6,845 nt of DNA from Legionella sp. (GCA_004297865.1 SCSO01000427.1:1-6845), one strand, 5' to 3'; shown: positions 1 to 5,295, counted from the stretch's first letter. Made by a program: numbers and translations. Notes: generated by a model from the letters alone, not told the origin.

Positions 1-2
1 GT

Positions 3-137
3 CTATCACCTACTGTTATTCAGAATATTCGTTCAGGATCACAAGAAGATATGAAGCTTAGTAATTTTTTAAGTATTTCTCATGCTTGTGGCTACCAACT
101 TATTCTAGAAAAAGATAATAAAAGAATCCTCTTATAA
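3..137 (+). CDS. C-terminal fragment of probable XRE-type helix-turn-helix regulator
   Basis: An open frame runs in from the window edge and ends at TAA 135-137, giving 44 residues. It begins LSPTVIQNIRSG and contains the segment LSNFLSISHACGYQLILEK. The pattern of a Ser-Pro-Thr-Val recognition-like helix, an Arg-Ser-Gly turn, a leucine-rich helix ending in an aromatic residue, then a short strand, resembles the second half of a Cro/C1 (XRE) helix-turn-helix domain. The other two plus frames are closed within the first 60 bases. The N-terminus is outside the window, so family membership is inferred from this short tail only. It lies 48 bp before the membrane-protein gene on the same strand and may be cotranscribed with it. 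Confidence 0.55.
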   Translation, partial: LSPTVIQNIRSGSQEDMKLSNFLSISHACGYQLILEKDNKRILL

Positions 138-185
138 ATACATATACTATACTTTGAAAAATCACCTATTTTTAATGAGTTTGTT

Positions 186-659
186 ATGACTTATTATGAG
201 TTTCTAAGTATTATTATGGCAGCTATTGCTTGTATTATTAGTCTTATTGTATGGTTTGGTCAGCGCAAATTACAAAAAGAATCTAATGAACTACAACGGA
301 CTACATCTGAGCTATCCAAAAAACAATTAGAAATTTTATCGCATGAGCAACAGAATTCTCAAAAAACACAATTAACTCTTAGCTTAATTTACAGTAATGG
401 TTCGCATCGATTTAATATAGAAAATATTGGTAAGGTTCCAGCCAGGGATGTGGAAATGGAACTGATGGATCCTTCCGTAGATCCTATGCCGCGAGGAGAA
501 TACAAAAGCAAATTTCCTATTCCTATATTGTCCCCTGGAGGCAATACAACATTACTCGCTGCTTTACATTCAGGAACACCTACAGGTTTTAGAGCTTTAC
601 TAAAATGGACCAATCCAGATGGGTCTCGAATTGAAGAGGAAACATACGCCTCTCTATGA
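186..659 (+). CDS. Small membrane-anchored protein with coiled coil, function unknown
   Basis: The 157-residue product has one hydrophobic helix at about residues 5-24 followed by basic residues (QRK), which suggests an inner-membrane anchor. Next comes a polar, Gln/Glu/Lys-rich helical stretch (about 27-58) with coiled-coil character. The remainder (about 62-155) is beta-rich with an Asn-Ile-Glu-Asn-Ile-Gly-Lys motif, as seen in small Ig-like sandwich domains. No catalytic motif is visible. The ribosome binding site is weak (GAG about 8 bases before ATG), so translation may be coupled to the upstream regulator. It is convergent with ardA. I do not recognise a named family; regulatory or sensory membrane roles are only possibilities. 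Confidence 0.7.
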   Translation: MTYYEFLSIIMAAIACIISLIVWFGQRKLQKESNELQRTTSELSKKQLEILSHEQQNSQKTQLTLSLIYSNGSHRFNIENIGKVPARDVEMELMDPSVDPMPRGEYKSKFPIPILSPGGNTTLLAALHSGTPTGFRALLKWTNPDGSRIEEETYASL

Positions 660-669
660 TTTAATAGAA

Positions 670-687
670 AGCCCCTAAAGCGGGGCT
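670..687. terminator. Hairpin between convergent genes, probable bidirectional terminator
   Basis: A 6-bp GC-rich stem (AGCCCC / GGGGCT) with a 6-base loop fills the 29 bp between the stop codons of two convergent genes. On the minus strand it is followed by TTTCTATT, a weak U tract suitable for ending the ardA message. On the plus strand there is no clear U tract. Confidence 0.6.
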
Positions 688-688
688 A

Positions 689-1192
689 CTACATTGAAAA
701 TACATGAATCATTCCGTCTACCTCTACCGAACAATAATGATCAATAAAAACATCTCGAGCAAATGCTTCGACATCAAAATAGAACATTAAATCTTCCGGT
801 ATAGCATTACCATAGCACTCTTCAAAAAGCTCTCTGGCAAAATCAACCTCTGAATCAAAGCAGCCCTGATAACAATCACTTATCATACGTTCTGCTTCCT
901 CAAGCCCATAATCAGCTAACAGAGCTTGTCCTAACTCTCCGTGTTCAACTATAAACTCCGCATAAACTACGACTGTAGTTATGGATTCAGATTCACAAAG
1001 ACGAAGACTACCAAACCCTTCATAGTCATGTATTGCGTACTCTTCCGCATCCTCAACAGGACTACTTTTTAACATGGCTTGGATATCTGCTTTCACATCG
1101 TCTTCACTCTGTGTCACGTCTATCCATTCACCATGTAAAATGCCGTTGTTATAAGATGCTAAGCATGCTACATAAATTTGAAGTGTATCCAT
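689..1192 (-). CDS. ardA: Antirestriction protein ArdA
   Basis: The product is a 167-residue, strongly acidic protein, the usual length for ArdA. ArdA proteins mimic B-form DNA and occupy the DNA-binding groove of type I restriction-modification enzymes, protecting incoming plasmids or conjugative transposons. The family pattern is visible: an N-terminal strand (LQIYVACLASYNNG), the segment near residues 108-125 (YQGCFDSEVDFARELFEE) and the following IPEDLMFYFDVEAFARDVF at about 131-149, which match conserved ArdA blocks. The start is supported by AAGGAG nine bases before ATG. The gene lies 70 bp after ssb on the same strand with a terminator-like hairpin between them, so it may be expressed by read-through. 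ardA with ssb is the classic leading-region pair of conjugative elements. Confidence 0.92.
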   Translation of the reverse strand: MDTLQIYVACLASYNNGILHGEWIDVTQSEDDVKADIQAMLKSSPVEDAEEYAIHDYEGFGSLRLCESESITTVVVYAEFIVEHGELGQALLADYGLEEAERMISDCYQGCFDSEVDFARELFEECYGNAIPEDLMFYFDVEAFARDVFIDHYCSVEVDGMIHVFSM

Positions 1193-1212
1193 GAGCCTGT
1201 TCTCCTTAAGTT

Positions 1213-1248
1213 AAAAAAAGAGCAAGCCCCTACGGGAGCATGCTCCCG
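1213..1248 (-). terminator. Terminator-like hairpin with overlapping palindrome between ssb and ardA
   Basis: On the minus strand the segment 1245-1220 folds as GAGCA ... TGCTC enclosing a GC-rich inner stem and is followed directly by seven T residues (1219-1213), a good intrinsic terminator. It overlaps a perfect 16-bp palindrome (CGGGAGCATGCTCCCG, 1233-1248), which would form an alternative hairpin using the same bases. The two folds cannot coexist, so this may be an attenuator that sets the ssb:ardA ratio. The T tract runs straight into the ardA ribosome binding site. The structure is read by eye; termination efficiency is not known. Confidence 0.55.
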
Positions 1249-1262
1249 CATTGGGTTATGTT

Positions 1263-1688
1263 TTAAAATGGTAGGTCTTCTGAAGGTTCCTGTAACATTT
1301 CCCGCATTTGAGCCATATGGCTTTCTGCGGTACTTGTCTCAGAATTGTCTTCTTTAGCCTTGCACTGTCCTAGTAACTGAATATTGCTCACGACAATACT
1401 GATAGTTTGTCGGCTATTGCCTTCTTTATCAGTCCATGGATTTGAACGCAATTTGCCTTCAATAAAGACTTGACTGCCTTTGTGCAAAAACTCAGTGACT
1501 TTTGTCAAGTTGCCAAAAAAGATCAGCTGATGCCACTCTACCCTGCTTTTCAATTCATCGTCTTGTTTAAACGATTCATTGGTTGCTAATGTAGCTGTAA
1601 CGAAAGACTGACCTTCTTTACCGGTGATACCTTTCGGTTCTGCTCCCAAATTTCCAATAAGTTGGACCTTATTTAATGATGCAGTCAT
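1263..1688 (-). CDS. ssb: Single-stranded DNA-binding protein
   Basis: A 141-residue SSB of the bacterial OB-fold family, which coats single-stranded DNA as tetramers during replication, repair and, for mobile-element copies, establishment after conjugation. Visible features are the N-terminal strand NKVQLIGNLG, the central WHQLIFFG and KGSQVFIEGKLRSNPW segments of the OB fold, and the acidic C-terminal tip ending EDLPF, the partner-binding tail (canonical DDIPF). The linker is short. A start further upstream at 1721 is possible in frame, but GGAGAG sits 4-7 bases before the ATG pair at 1691 and 1688, and the SSB core begins right there, so I choose 1688. It is cotranscribed with the small upstream gene and ardA. 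Confidence 0.93.
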   Translation of the reverse strand: MTASLNKVQLIGNLGAEPKGITGKEGQSFVTATLATNESFKQDDELKSRVEWHQLIFFGNLTKVTEFLHKGSQVFIEGKLRSNPWTDKEGNSRQTISIVVSNIQLLGQCKAKEDNSETSTAESHMAQMREMLQEPSEDLPF

Positions 1689-1730
1689 CATTGCTCTCCA
1701 GTTGTTGTAAATCAGATGCATAGCAAAATG

Positions 1731-1748
1731 AACTCAGGACTATGAGTT
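1731..1748. repeat. Short inverted repeat between small gene and ssb
   Basis: AACTCA and TGAGTT form a 6-bp stem with a 6-base loop in the 94 bp between the small gene and the ssb start. On the minus strand it is followed loosely by CATTTTGC. It could be a weak terminator, an RNA processing site or chance. Confidence 0.3.
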
Positions 1749-1782
1749 GTCTTTGTTATGAGATAGAAGGTATATCGTGAAA

Positions 1783-1983
1783 TTAAACTGCGGTGAGTTT
1801 GAATTTATTCTTGTGATTTCTGACGAAAGAAATCAGCGATTCCAACTTATTTAGATTGAGTTCTACTTGTTTTGTATCATCAATAGATAATTGCTCGCTA
1901 AAGCTGTGTAGATCATTGACGCACAGAGTTAAATCAAAAAGAAGATGCTCTATTTCTAAGGAAACAGTATCGAGTTTTTGCAT
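1783..1983 (-). CDS. Small helical protein, first gene of ssb-ardA operon, unknown function
   Basis: A 66-residue protein with no membrane segment and a largely amphipathic, leucine-rich helical composition (SLEIEHLLFDLTLCVNDL ... VELNLNKLESLI), ending in a basic tail. A strong AAGGAG lies seven bases before the ATG, which makes this a convincing gene despite its size. It is the first coding gene after a leader of about 250 bases that contains a hammerhead-like element, and it precedes ssb and ardA on the same strand. Position suggests a small regulator or anti-defence/establishment protein, but no family is recognised and this is inference only. A longer minus-strand frame overlapping its start lacks such support. 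Confidence 0.72.
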   Translation of the reverse strand: MQKLDTVSLEIEHLLFDLTLCVNDLHSFSEQLSIDDTKQVELNLNKLESLISFVRNHKNKFKLTAV

Positions 1984-2000
1984 GGTATTTCTCCTTGGTT

Positions 2001-2044
2001 AAAAAGGGATTACCTATCCCAAGAGGATAAAAATCCCCATTGGG
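2001..2044 (-). promoter_or_regulatory. Possible leader attenuator before small gene/ssb operon
   Basis: On the minus strand an upstream hairpin (2044-2018: CCCAA / TTGGG enclosing GGGGAT / ATCCTC, loop TTTT) is followed by a second hairpin (2020-2006: GGGAT / ATCCC, loop AGGTA) and then five T residues (2005-2001). The two share the GGG at 2018-2020 and so compete. The second plus U tract looks like a short terminator, the first like an antiterminator. The T tract leads into AACC and the AAGGAG of the small gene, echoing the arrangement before ardA. The five-base-pair terminator stem is short, so confidence is moderate to low. Confidence 0.4.
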
Positions 2045-2100
2045 TTTGCAAAAGCAACTATCACCGATACAGTGGTTGATTTGCCCGATTATTAAAGAAG

Positions 2101-2128
2101 TTATGCTTAAAGCATTCCTTAGGCATAA
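2101..2128. repeat. Hairpin in ssb-operon leader
   Basis: TTATGCTTAA (2101-2110) and TTAGGCATAA (2119-2128) form a 10-bp stem with one G-T wobble and an 8-base loop. It lies in the untranslated leader between the pseudoknot and the attenuator-like hairpins. Smaller hairpins nearby (for example TTCAT/ATGAA at 2137-2150) indicate that the whole leader is structured rather than coding. Confidence 0.45.
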
Positions 2129-2184
2129 GCCATAATTCATATCCATGAACTTGAATAAAACTATTACAGTAAAATTCAAAACTA

Positions 2185-2227
2185 TCCCGACTAAACGCTC
2201 CACCATAGAATTAGGGAACAAAATGGC
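2185..2227 (-). ncRNA. Conserved H-type pseudoknot downstream of hammerhead, copy 1
   Basis: On the minus strand, stem P1 is GCCAU (2227-2223) with AUGGU (2206-2202), and stem P2 is UCCC (2217-2214) with GGGA (2188-2185). The pairs interleave, so they make an H-type pseudoknot. The copy at 6390-6432 aligns without a gap over 57 bases and keeps P1 as GCCAC/GUGGC: a U-A pair here is a C-G pair there, and a G-U here is G-C there. P2 and the flanking AGUCGGGA are invariant. It starts nine bases after the predicted ribozyme cleavage point. No named RNA family is asserted; it could be a protein-binding or RNA-stabilising element. Confidence 0.65.
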
Positions 2228-2231
2228 GTAT

Positions 2232-2278
2232 CACAAGACCCAAGGGTTTCACCAGATTTCACTGGCTCATCAGTTGTG
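2232..2278 (-). ncRNA. Type I hammerhead ribozyme, copy 1 (ssb/ardA leader)
   Basis: Reading the minus strand from 2278: stem I 5' strand CACAA; core CUGAUGA; stem II GCCAG/CUGGU (closing G-U) around loop UGAAAU; core GAAA; stem III (A)CCC/GGG(U) with a UU or CUUG loop; then UC and stem I 3' strand UUGUG. Every invariant hammerhead core base is present, the cleavage triplet is GUC, and predicted cleavage falls between 2237 and 2236. Stem I is the open helix, so the topology is type I. Stem I has only five pairs, shorter than many natural examples, so in vitro speed is uncertain. A second copy at 6435-6487 shows compensatory stem changes. The predicted promoter places the transcript start just before stem I. 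Confidence 0.88.
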
Positions 2279-2287
2279 TTGTTTTTG

Positions 2288-2315
2288 ATTTTAGCAAGCG
2301 ACCAGGTTAAATCAA
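2288..2315 (-). promoter_or_regulatory. Predicted sigma-70 promoter of small gene-ssb-ardA operon
   Basis: On the minus strand TTGATT (2315-2310) and TAAAAT (2293-2288) are separated by 16 bases. The -10 box ends nine bases before hammerhead stem I, so the transcript would start at or just before the ribozyme. The integrase leader shows the same geometry. Confidence 0.5.
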
Positions 2316-2368
2316 TGAATTTTAAACACTGTTATCAAATGAACCTGTTTGATTTTAGGATGATTACC

Positions 2369-2782
2369 CTAAAGCCTTTTACTTAAATAATATCGCTTTT
2401 GTCCTTCAGGGAAATCTTTGAGGGTTCCAAAAATTTCATACCCATGCTTGAGATAAAAATCTTTAGCCTGAAAATCAAAAGTATCTAAATGAGCCATCCG
2501 AGCACCCATCTCTTTTGCATCGGCTTCAACTTGCGCTAACAGTTGGCTACCTAATCCTTTGCCTCTGTAACCATCATGAACAAATAAAACCTCAACATAT
2601 AAAATTCCCCAATAATAAATATCAGAATTGATCCCGGCAATAATTAAATCATTTTCCTTAATCACGTAATTTTTTATAACTATTTCATGAGTAAAGGCAG
2701 TTTGAGCATTAATAAACTCATCTATTTTATTATCAATGAATTTAGCTTCTTCTGGCGTGGCTATTGATATTGGGTGATGCAT
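2369..2782 (-). CDS. GNAT-family N-acetyltransferase
   Basis: A 137-residue single-domain acetyltransferase that would transfer an acetyl group from acetyl-CoA to an amine. The acetyl-CoA pyrophosphate-binding motif A is clear: VEVLFVHDGYRGKGLGSQLL, with R73-G-K-G-L-G78. Motif B follows near residues 105-119 (QAKDFYLKHGYEIFG). Length is normal for the family. The substrate cannot be read; the family includes antibiotic, polyamine, toxin and ribosomal-protein acetylases. The ribosome binding site is weak (GAG about 11 bases before ATG). The stop codon falls inside a TTTAGG/CCTAAA hairpin (2354-2372). It stands between the hammerhead-led operon and the cupin gene, and 94 bp separate it from the latter, so it may have its own promoter. 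It looks like cargo. Confidence 0.88.
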   Translation of the reverse strand: MHHPISIATPEEAKFIDNKIDEFINAQTAFTHEIVIKNYVIKENDLIIAGINSDIYYWGILYVEVLFVHDGYRGKGLGSQLLAQVEADAKEMGARMAHLDTFDFQAKDFYLKHGYEIFGTLKDFPEGQKRYYLSKRL

Positions 2783-2876
2783 ATAATGTATCTCGTAGTA
2801 TTTAATAGATATAACCTTCTAAAAACAAATCTAAAGCATAACGAACAGTAGTCCTTAATACGTTTGAAATGATCGT

Positions 2877-3308
2877 TTATTTAATCAAAGGTATCGCAAG
2901 ATAATTTACCGGTTTATTGTTAGGGCTACGTGTTTTATGGCCTTTTCCAGTTATATCTTCAGCCAATAATATCTCACCTGGATTAAAGTTTTTGATTTCT
3001 CCCCTACTTGTTTCAATTTGCATAACTCCAGATAACACTATAATAAATAACTTTTTAGAAGGATTATGCCAATTTTGCTCTTTACCAGGGCTCTTGCCAA
3101 AAAAGACATGGTGCACAGGAAGCTCAGGACTAGTAAAACCTATTTTAGTAGGGTTTAATTCTTCTTTTGCTGCTTTAAAATATGAATTACCCTTTTCGTC
3201 TGTAAGCAATACGGTATAAGGAATCGATTGACTGGCATGTAAAGCAGAACCTAAACCTAGGTACATTAAGAAAGTAAGCTTGGTAAATAATTTCATAGAT
3301 TTCTTCAT
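2877..3308 (-). CDS. Exported cupin-domain protein
   Basis: The 143-residue product begins with a basic N-terminus and hydrophobic stretch (LFTKLTFLMYLGLGSALHA) typical of a signal peptide, with likely cleavage after about residue 25. The mature part is a small single cupin barrel: WHNPSKKLFIIVLSGVMQIE, then NFNPGEILLAEDITGKGHKTR near residues 109-127, matching the two conserved cupin blocks with metal-ligand-type His and Glu. Reaction and substrate are unknown. The frame stays open to 3407, but the extra 33 residues lack signal-peptide character; ATGs at 3308 and 3296 both precede the signal peptide and neither has a strong ribosome binding site, so the start is uncertain. It is on the same strand as the GNAT gene. 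Confidence 0.82.
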   Translation of the reverse strand: MKKSMKLFTKLTFLMYLGLGSALHASQSIPYTVLLTDEKGNSYFKAAKEELNPTKIGFTSPELPVHHVFFGKSPGKEQNWHNPSKKLFIIVLSGVMQIETSRGEIKNFNPGEILLAEDITGKGHKTRSPNNKPVNYLAIPLIK

Positions 3309-3443
3309 TTTATCTTTGTACCGAGAATAGCAAAAACCAAATATTCTAACAATAACTAAAGGCACCTTGTTATGAGTGCGATGACCATAGAAATTCGCGA
3401 CAACCAATCGTGGCTAATTGATATACAGATGCAATATTTAACT

Positions 3444-3477
3444 TATTGTGGTTAGTAGAATGTGATGTGCAGTGGCC
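3444..3477 (+). repeat. 34-bp recombination-like site, copy A
   Basis: The site is a 14-bp arm (TATTGTGGTTAGTA), a 7-bp spacer (GAATGTG) and a 13-bp arm (ATGTGCAGTGGCC). Both arms are identical to copy B at 4374-4407, which lies in inverse orientation, while the spacers differ completely. Conserved arms around a variable 6-8 bp centre are what tyrosine-recombinase crossover sites look like (Tn916 coupling sequences are the best-known example of variable centres). Function is inferred. Confidence 0.7.
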
Positions 3478-3557
3478 AAGAAAATGCTCTTTTTTCATTA
3501 AGTTAACAGAAATTACTGAACATAGTATTTAAAAACAAAGTGGATCTATAAGTGAAT

Positions 3558-3578
3558 CTGAGATTTGAGAAACCTCAG
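3558..3578 (-). terminator. Hairpin directly after cyclase-like gene
   Basis: On the minus strand CTGAGGTTT and AAATCTCAG form a 9-bp stem (one G-U pair) with a CTC loop, starting one base after the stop codon of the cyclase-like gene. There is no clean U tract, so it is a probable but weak terminator or 3' stabiliser. Confidence 0.45.
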
Positions 3579-4271
3579 TTAGCTAGTTATGGCTGAAATC
3601 ATTTCATTAAAATATTGCATATGTTTATTATTATGAGGATGGTTGGATTTAGTATTATATTCACTAACACAATTTTTAAATTGATTAATATCAATATTAG
3701 ATTCCTCAATCCAGTTAAACCAATTATTTACAGATTCCACTTCTGGCGCTATAACAGGACTTACATTAATACAGAAAAATCCGCCTGTTTGCTCAAGTTG
3801 AACAGCTTGAGCTATTGGCTGTCCTAATAAAAATCTTTGTTTATAATTGTCATCAATTATAAAATTTTTGACATTTCCAGGAATGTCTTTTCCATGCAGT
3901 ATCGTACCCCGAGTAAATCCACCTCTAATAATAAATTTTCTTTCATGATCCTTTTCATCTATAAATATTCTTGAGATTTCTACAAACACACTCTTTATTA
4001 GATCAAGTAAAACCTTTGATTCATCTGCGGTCAGAAAACATCCATCGTTAAATGGGTTATAAGTAATCATTTCATCTATTTTGCCTCTAGCAATAAGTTG
4101 CGAAATCACACTATGAAATCTCAATATAAAGATCATTGCCGTATCTCGAGAGCGCTCGAATGTTGAGATAATTCCCATAATATCGATAAAAGCGACGTAT
4201 TGATATTTTGTATTTTGATGATCAATATCGCCAAGTATATTTTTTAAAGGAACGTGTGATTTAATTCTCAT
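3579..4271 (-). CDS. Nucleotidyl-cyclase-like domain protein (class III fold), cargo gene
   Basis: The 230-residue protein shows the landmarks of a class III nucleotidyl cyclase domain: beta-1 YVAFIDIMGIISTFER with a metal-type Asp at residue 30, a second Asp at 76 in FNDGCFL (the GD position), IIRGGFTRGTILHG near 114-127 (compare R-x-G-x-x-x-G), and LLGQPIAQAVQLE near 148-160 (compare the G-x-x-V-N-x-A-A-R-L-E helix). In the last block the usual transition-state Asn and Arg align with Ala and Gln, so chemistry may be altered or lost. No membrane segment or effector domain is fused. The start has GAGG seven bases upstream. It has its own promoter and is bracketed by inverted 34-bp sites. A signalling or anti-phage role (Pycsar-like cyclases share this fold) is speculation. 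Confidence 0.6.
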   Translation of the reverse strand: MRIKSHVPLKNILGDIDHQNTKYQYVAFIDIMGIISTFERSRDTAMIFILRFHSVISQLIARGKIDEMITYNPFNDGCFLTADESKVLLDLIKSVFVEISRIFIDEKDHERKFIIRGGFTRGTILHGKDIPGNVKNFIIDDNYKQRFLLGQPIAQAVQLEQTGGFFCINVSPVIAPEVESVNNWFNWIEESNIDINQFKNCVSEYNTKSNHPHNNKHMQYFNEMISAITS

Positions 4272-4296
4272 AGTTATTCCTCATATTTGAAAAATG

Positions 4297-4328
4297 AATA
4301 GCTGTATCCTAAAAAGGGTACAGCTATT
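4297..4328. repeat. Perfect inverted repeat in leader of cyclase-like gene
   Basis: AATAGCTGTA and TACAGCTATT form a perfect 10-bp stem, extended by three more pairs (one wobble) to 13 bp around a TAAAAA loop. It lies between the predicted promoter and the ribosome binding site of the cyclase-like gene. On the minus strand it is followed within two bases by TTTTT, so it could act as an attenuator; it could also be an operator. Confidence 0.55.
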
Positions 4329-4344
4329 ATGCGCAGTAAATATT

Positions 4345-4373
4345 ATCATATTTTGATTTTATTTATTTTTTAA
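4345..4373 (-). promoter_or_regulatory. Predicted promoter of cyclase-like gene
   Basis: On the minus strand TTAAAA (4373-4368) and TATGAT (4350-4345) are 17 bases apart. The -35 box abuts the inner edge of 34-bp site B, so the promoter belongs to the cassette. Confidence 0.45.
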
Positions 4374-4407
4374 GGCCACTGCACATAAGAACTTACTAAC
4401 CACAATA
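4374..4407 (-). repeat. 34-bp recombination-like site, copy B, overlapping integrase 3' end
   Basis: On the minus strand this is the same 14-bp and 13-bp arms as copy A around a different 7-bp spacer (AGTTCTT). It begins exactly with the TAT codon of the presumed catalytic tyrosine of the integrase and includes its last codons and stop. The two copies are inverted relative to each other and enclose about 0.9 kb with the cyclase-like gene. Confidence 0.72.
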
Positions 4408-5295
4408 TATCTTTACAATAGCAATACGCGAATGGCCTAATTCACGACTAATTATTCCTCTAGCTTTTCGATCCCATAGTCGTTCATTGCCTTTAAGTAG
4501 TTTAGAACTTACCCCACCGGCCATAGGACAAATCAAACCTTTCCCTGTTGCATCAAAATTTTGCGTCAACTCCTTATATCGCCTTTGTGCGTAAGCATGC
4601 CTTAATCCATGGCATTTGCTTAAATTCATTTGTCTTGTTTGAGTTTGATAATGACTAAGATGCTGTTTATAAGCTCTGCTTGGGGGAATCAAGGATTGAC
4701 CAGTAGGTACTTGTTGTACAGCATTTAACAACCATTTGCGTTGTTCATCATTGGTAATATAAAGCGTTCGCCCTACTCCTCCTTTAGTCCAACTAGGCTT
4801 AATTTTTAAACTATCTCCTTGCCATGCTTCGCTTAATATCAATTTCATAGACTCTTCGCGACGCAAGCCAAAGAGAGATTGAGCTTCAAGTGATAAACGA
4901 ATTAATGGATCAGTGCATTGGCTAAAATCAATTTGATAAATAGCTTTATTATGTGTGGGGGCATAGCTGCGACGAGGTATCTGGTATGCATCATTGTCAG
5001 GTTTAACAAGTTGAGGCTTATTAAGCAAAATTCCTACCTTGCGTAACTTTGACATATAATTTTTTATTGTTCCTGAATTCTTGCCTTGTTTTTTCCATAG
5101 CTCAACGAGTACATAAATATGTTTCGGTTTTAGACCATTAATATGGCCTAATTTAAAGCCCGCTTGGTGTAAATCTTTAATACACCGATTTAGCATATGG
5201 TGCATATCTGCCTTACTAGCAAAGGAGTAGCCCTTGATACCCTTAATACACTCGTTAATTGAGTATTCAGCACTGCGTAATTTTGTTTTACTCAT
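4396..5295 (-). CDS. Tyrosine recombinase/integrase, second of tandem pair, catalytic residues intact
   Basis: The 299-residue product resembles the integrase families with a SAM-like N-terminal domain (about 1-95, containing LKPKHIYVLVELWKKQ and GTIKNYMSKLR) and an Integrase_1-type catalytic domain. The full active site is visible: Arg145 in LFGLRREES, Lys171 in WTKGG, H229-x-x-R232 in CHGLRHAYAQ, His288 in ELGHSR and nucleophile Tyr297 in KIYCG, only two residues from the end. It would cut and join DNA at element attachment sites. The frame extends to 5373, but ATG 5295 sits in an ATGAGTAA overlap with the stop of the upstream integrase, typical of coupled translation, and the family N-terminus starts there. 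The 3' end is part of 34-bp site B. Confidence 0.88.
   Translation of the reverse strand: MSKTKLRSAEYSINECIKGIKGYSFASKADMHHMLNRCIKDLHQAGFKLGHINGLKPKHIYVLVELWKKQGKNSGTIKNYMSKLRKVGILLNKPQLVKPDNDAYQIPRRSYAPTHNKAIYQIDFSQCTDPLIRLSLEAQSLFGLRREESMKLILSEAWQGDSLKIKPSWTKGGVGRTLYITNDEQRKWLLNAVQQVPTGQSLIPPSRAYKQHLSHYQTQTRQMNLSKCHGLRHAYAQRRYKELTQNFDATGKGLICPMAGGVSSKLLKGNERLWDRKARGIISRELGHSRIAIVKIYCG

Noticed and set aside
1934..2221. 95-codon minus-strand open frame overlapping the small gene start and the leader
   Set aside because: It overlaps the well-supported small gene in another frame, runs through conserved RNA structures (pseudoknot and hairpins), and has no convincing ribosome binding site.
2184..2278. 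Reading the two repeated leader blocks as single-strand DNA promoters (Frpo-like) on the plus strand
   Set aside because: The minus-strand reading gives a complete hammerhead core with every invariant base in place, a far more specific explanation. A single-strand DNA role in addition cannot be excluded.
2917..3219. Plus-strand frame of 100 codons opposite the cupin gene
   Set aside because: It is antisense to a clear signal-peptide/cupin coding sequence and has no recognisable protein pattern.
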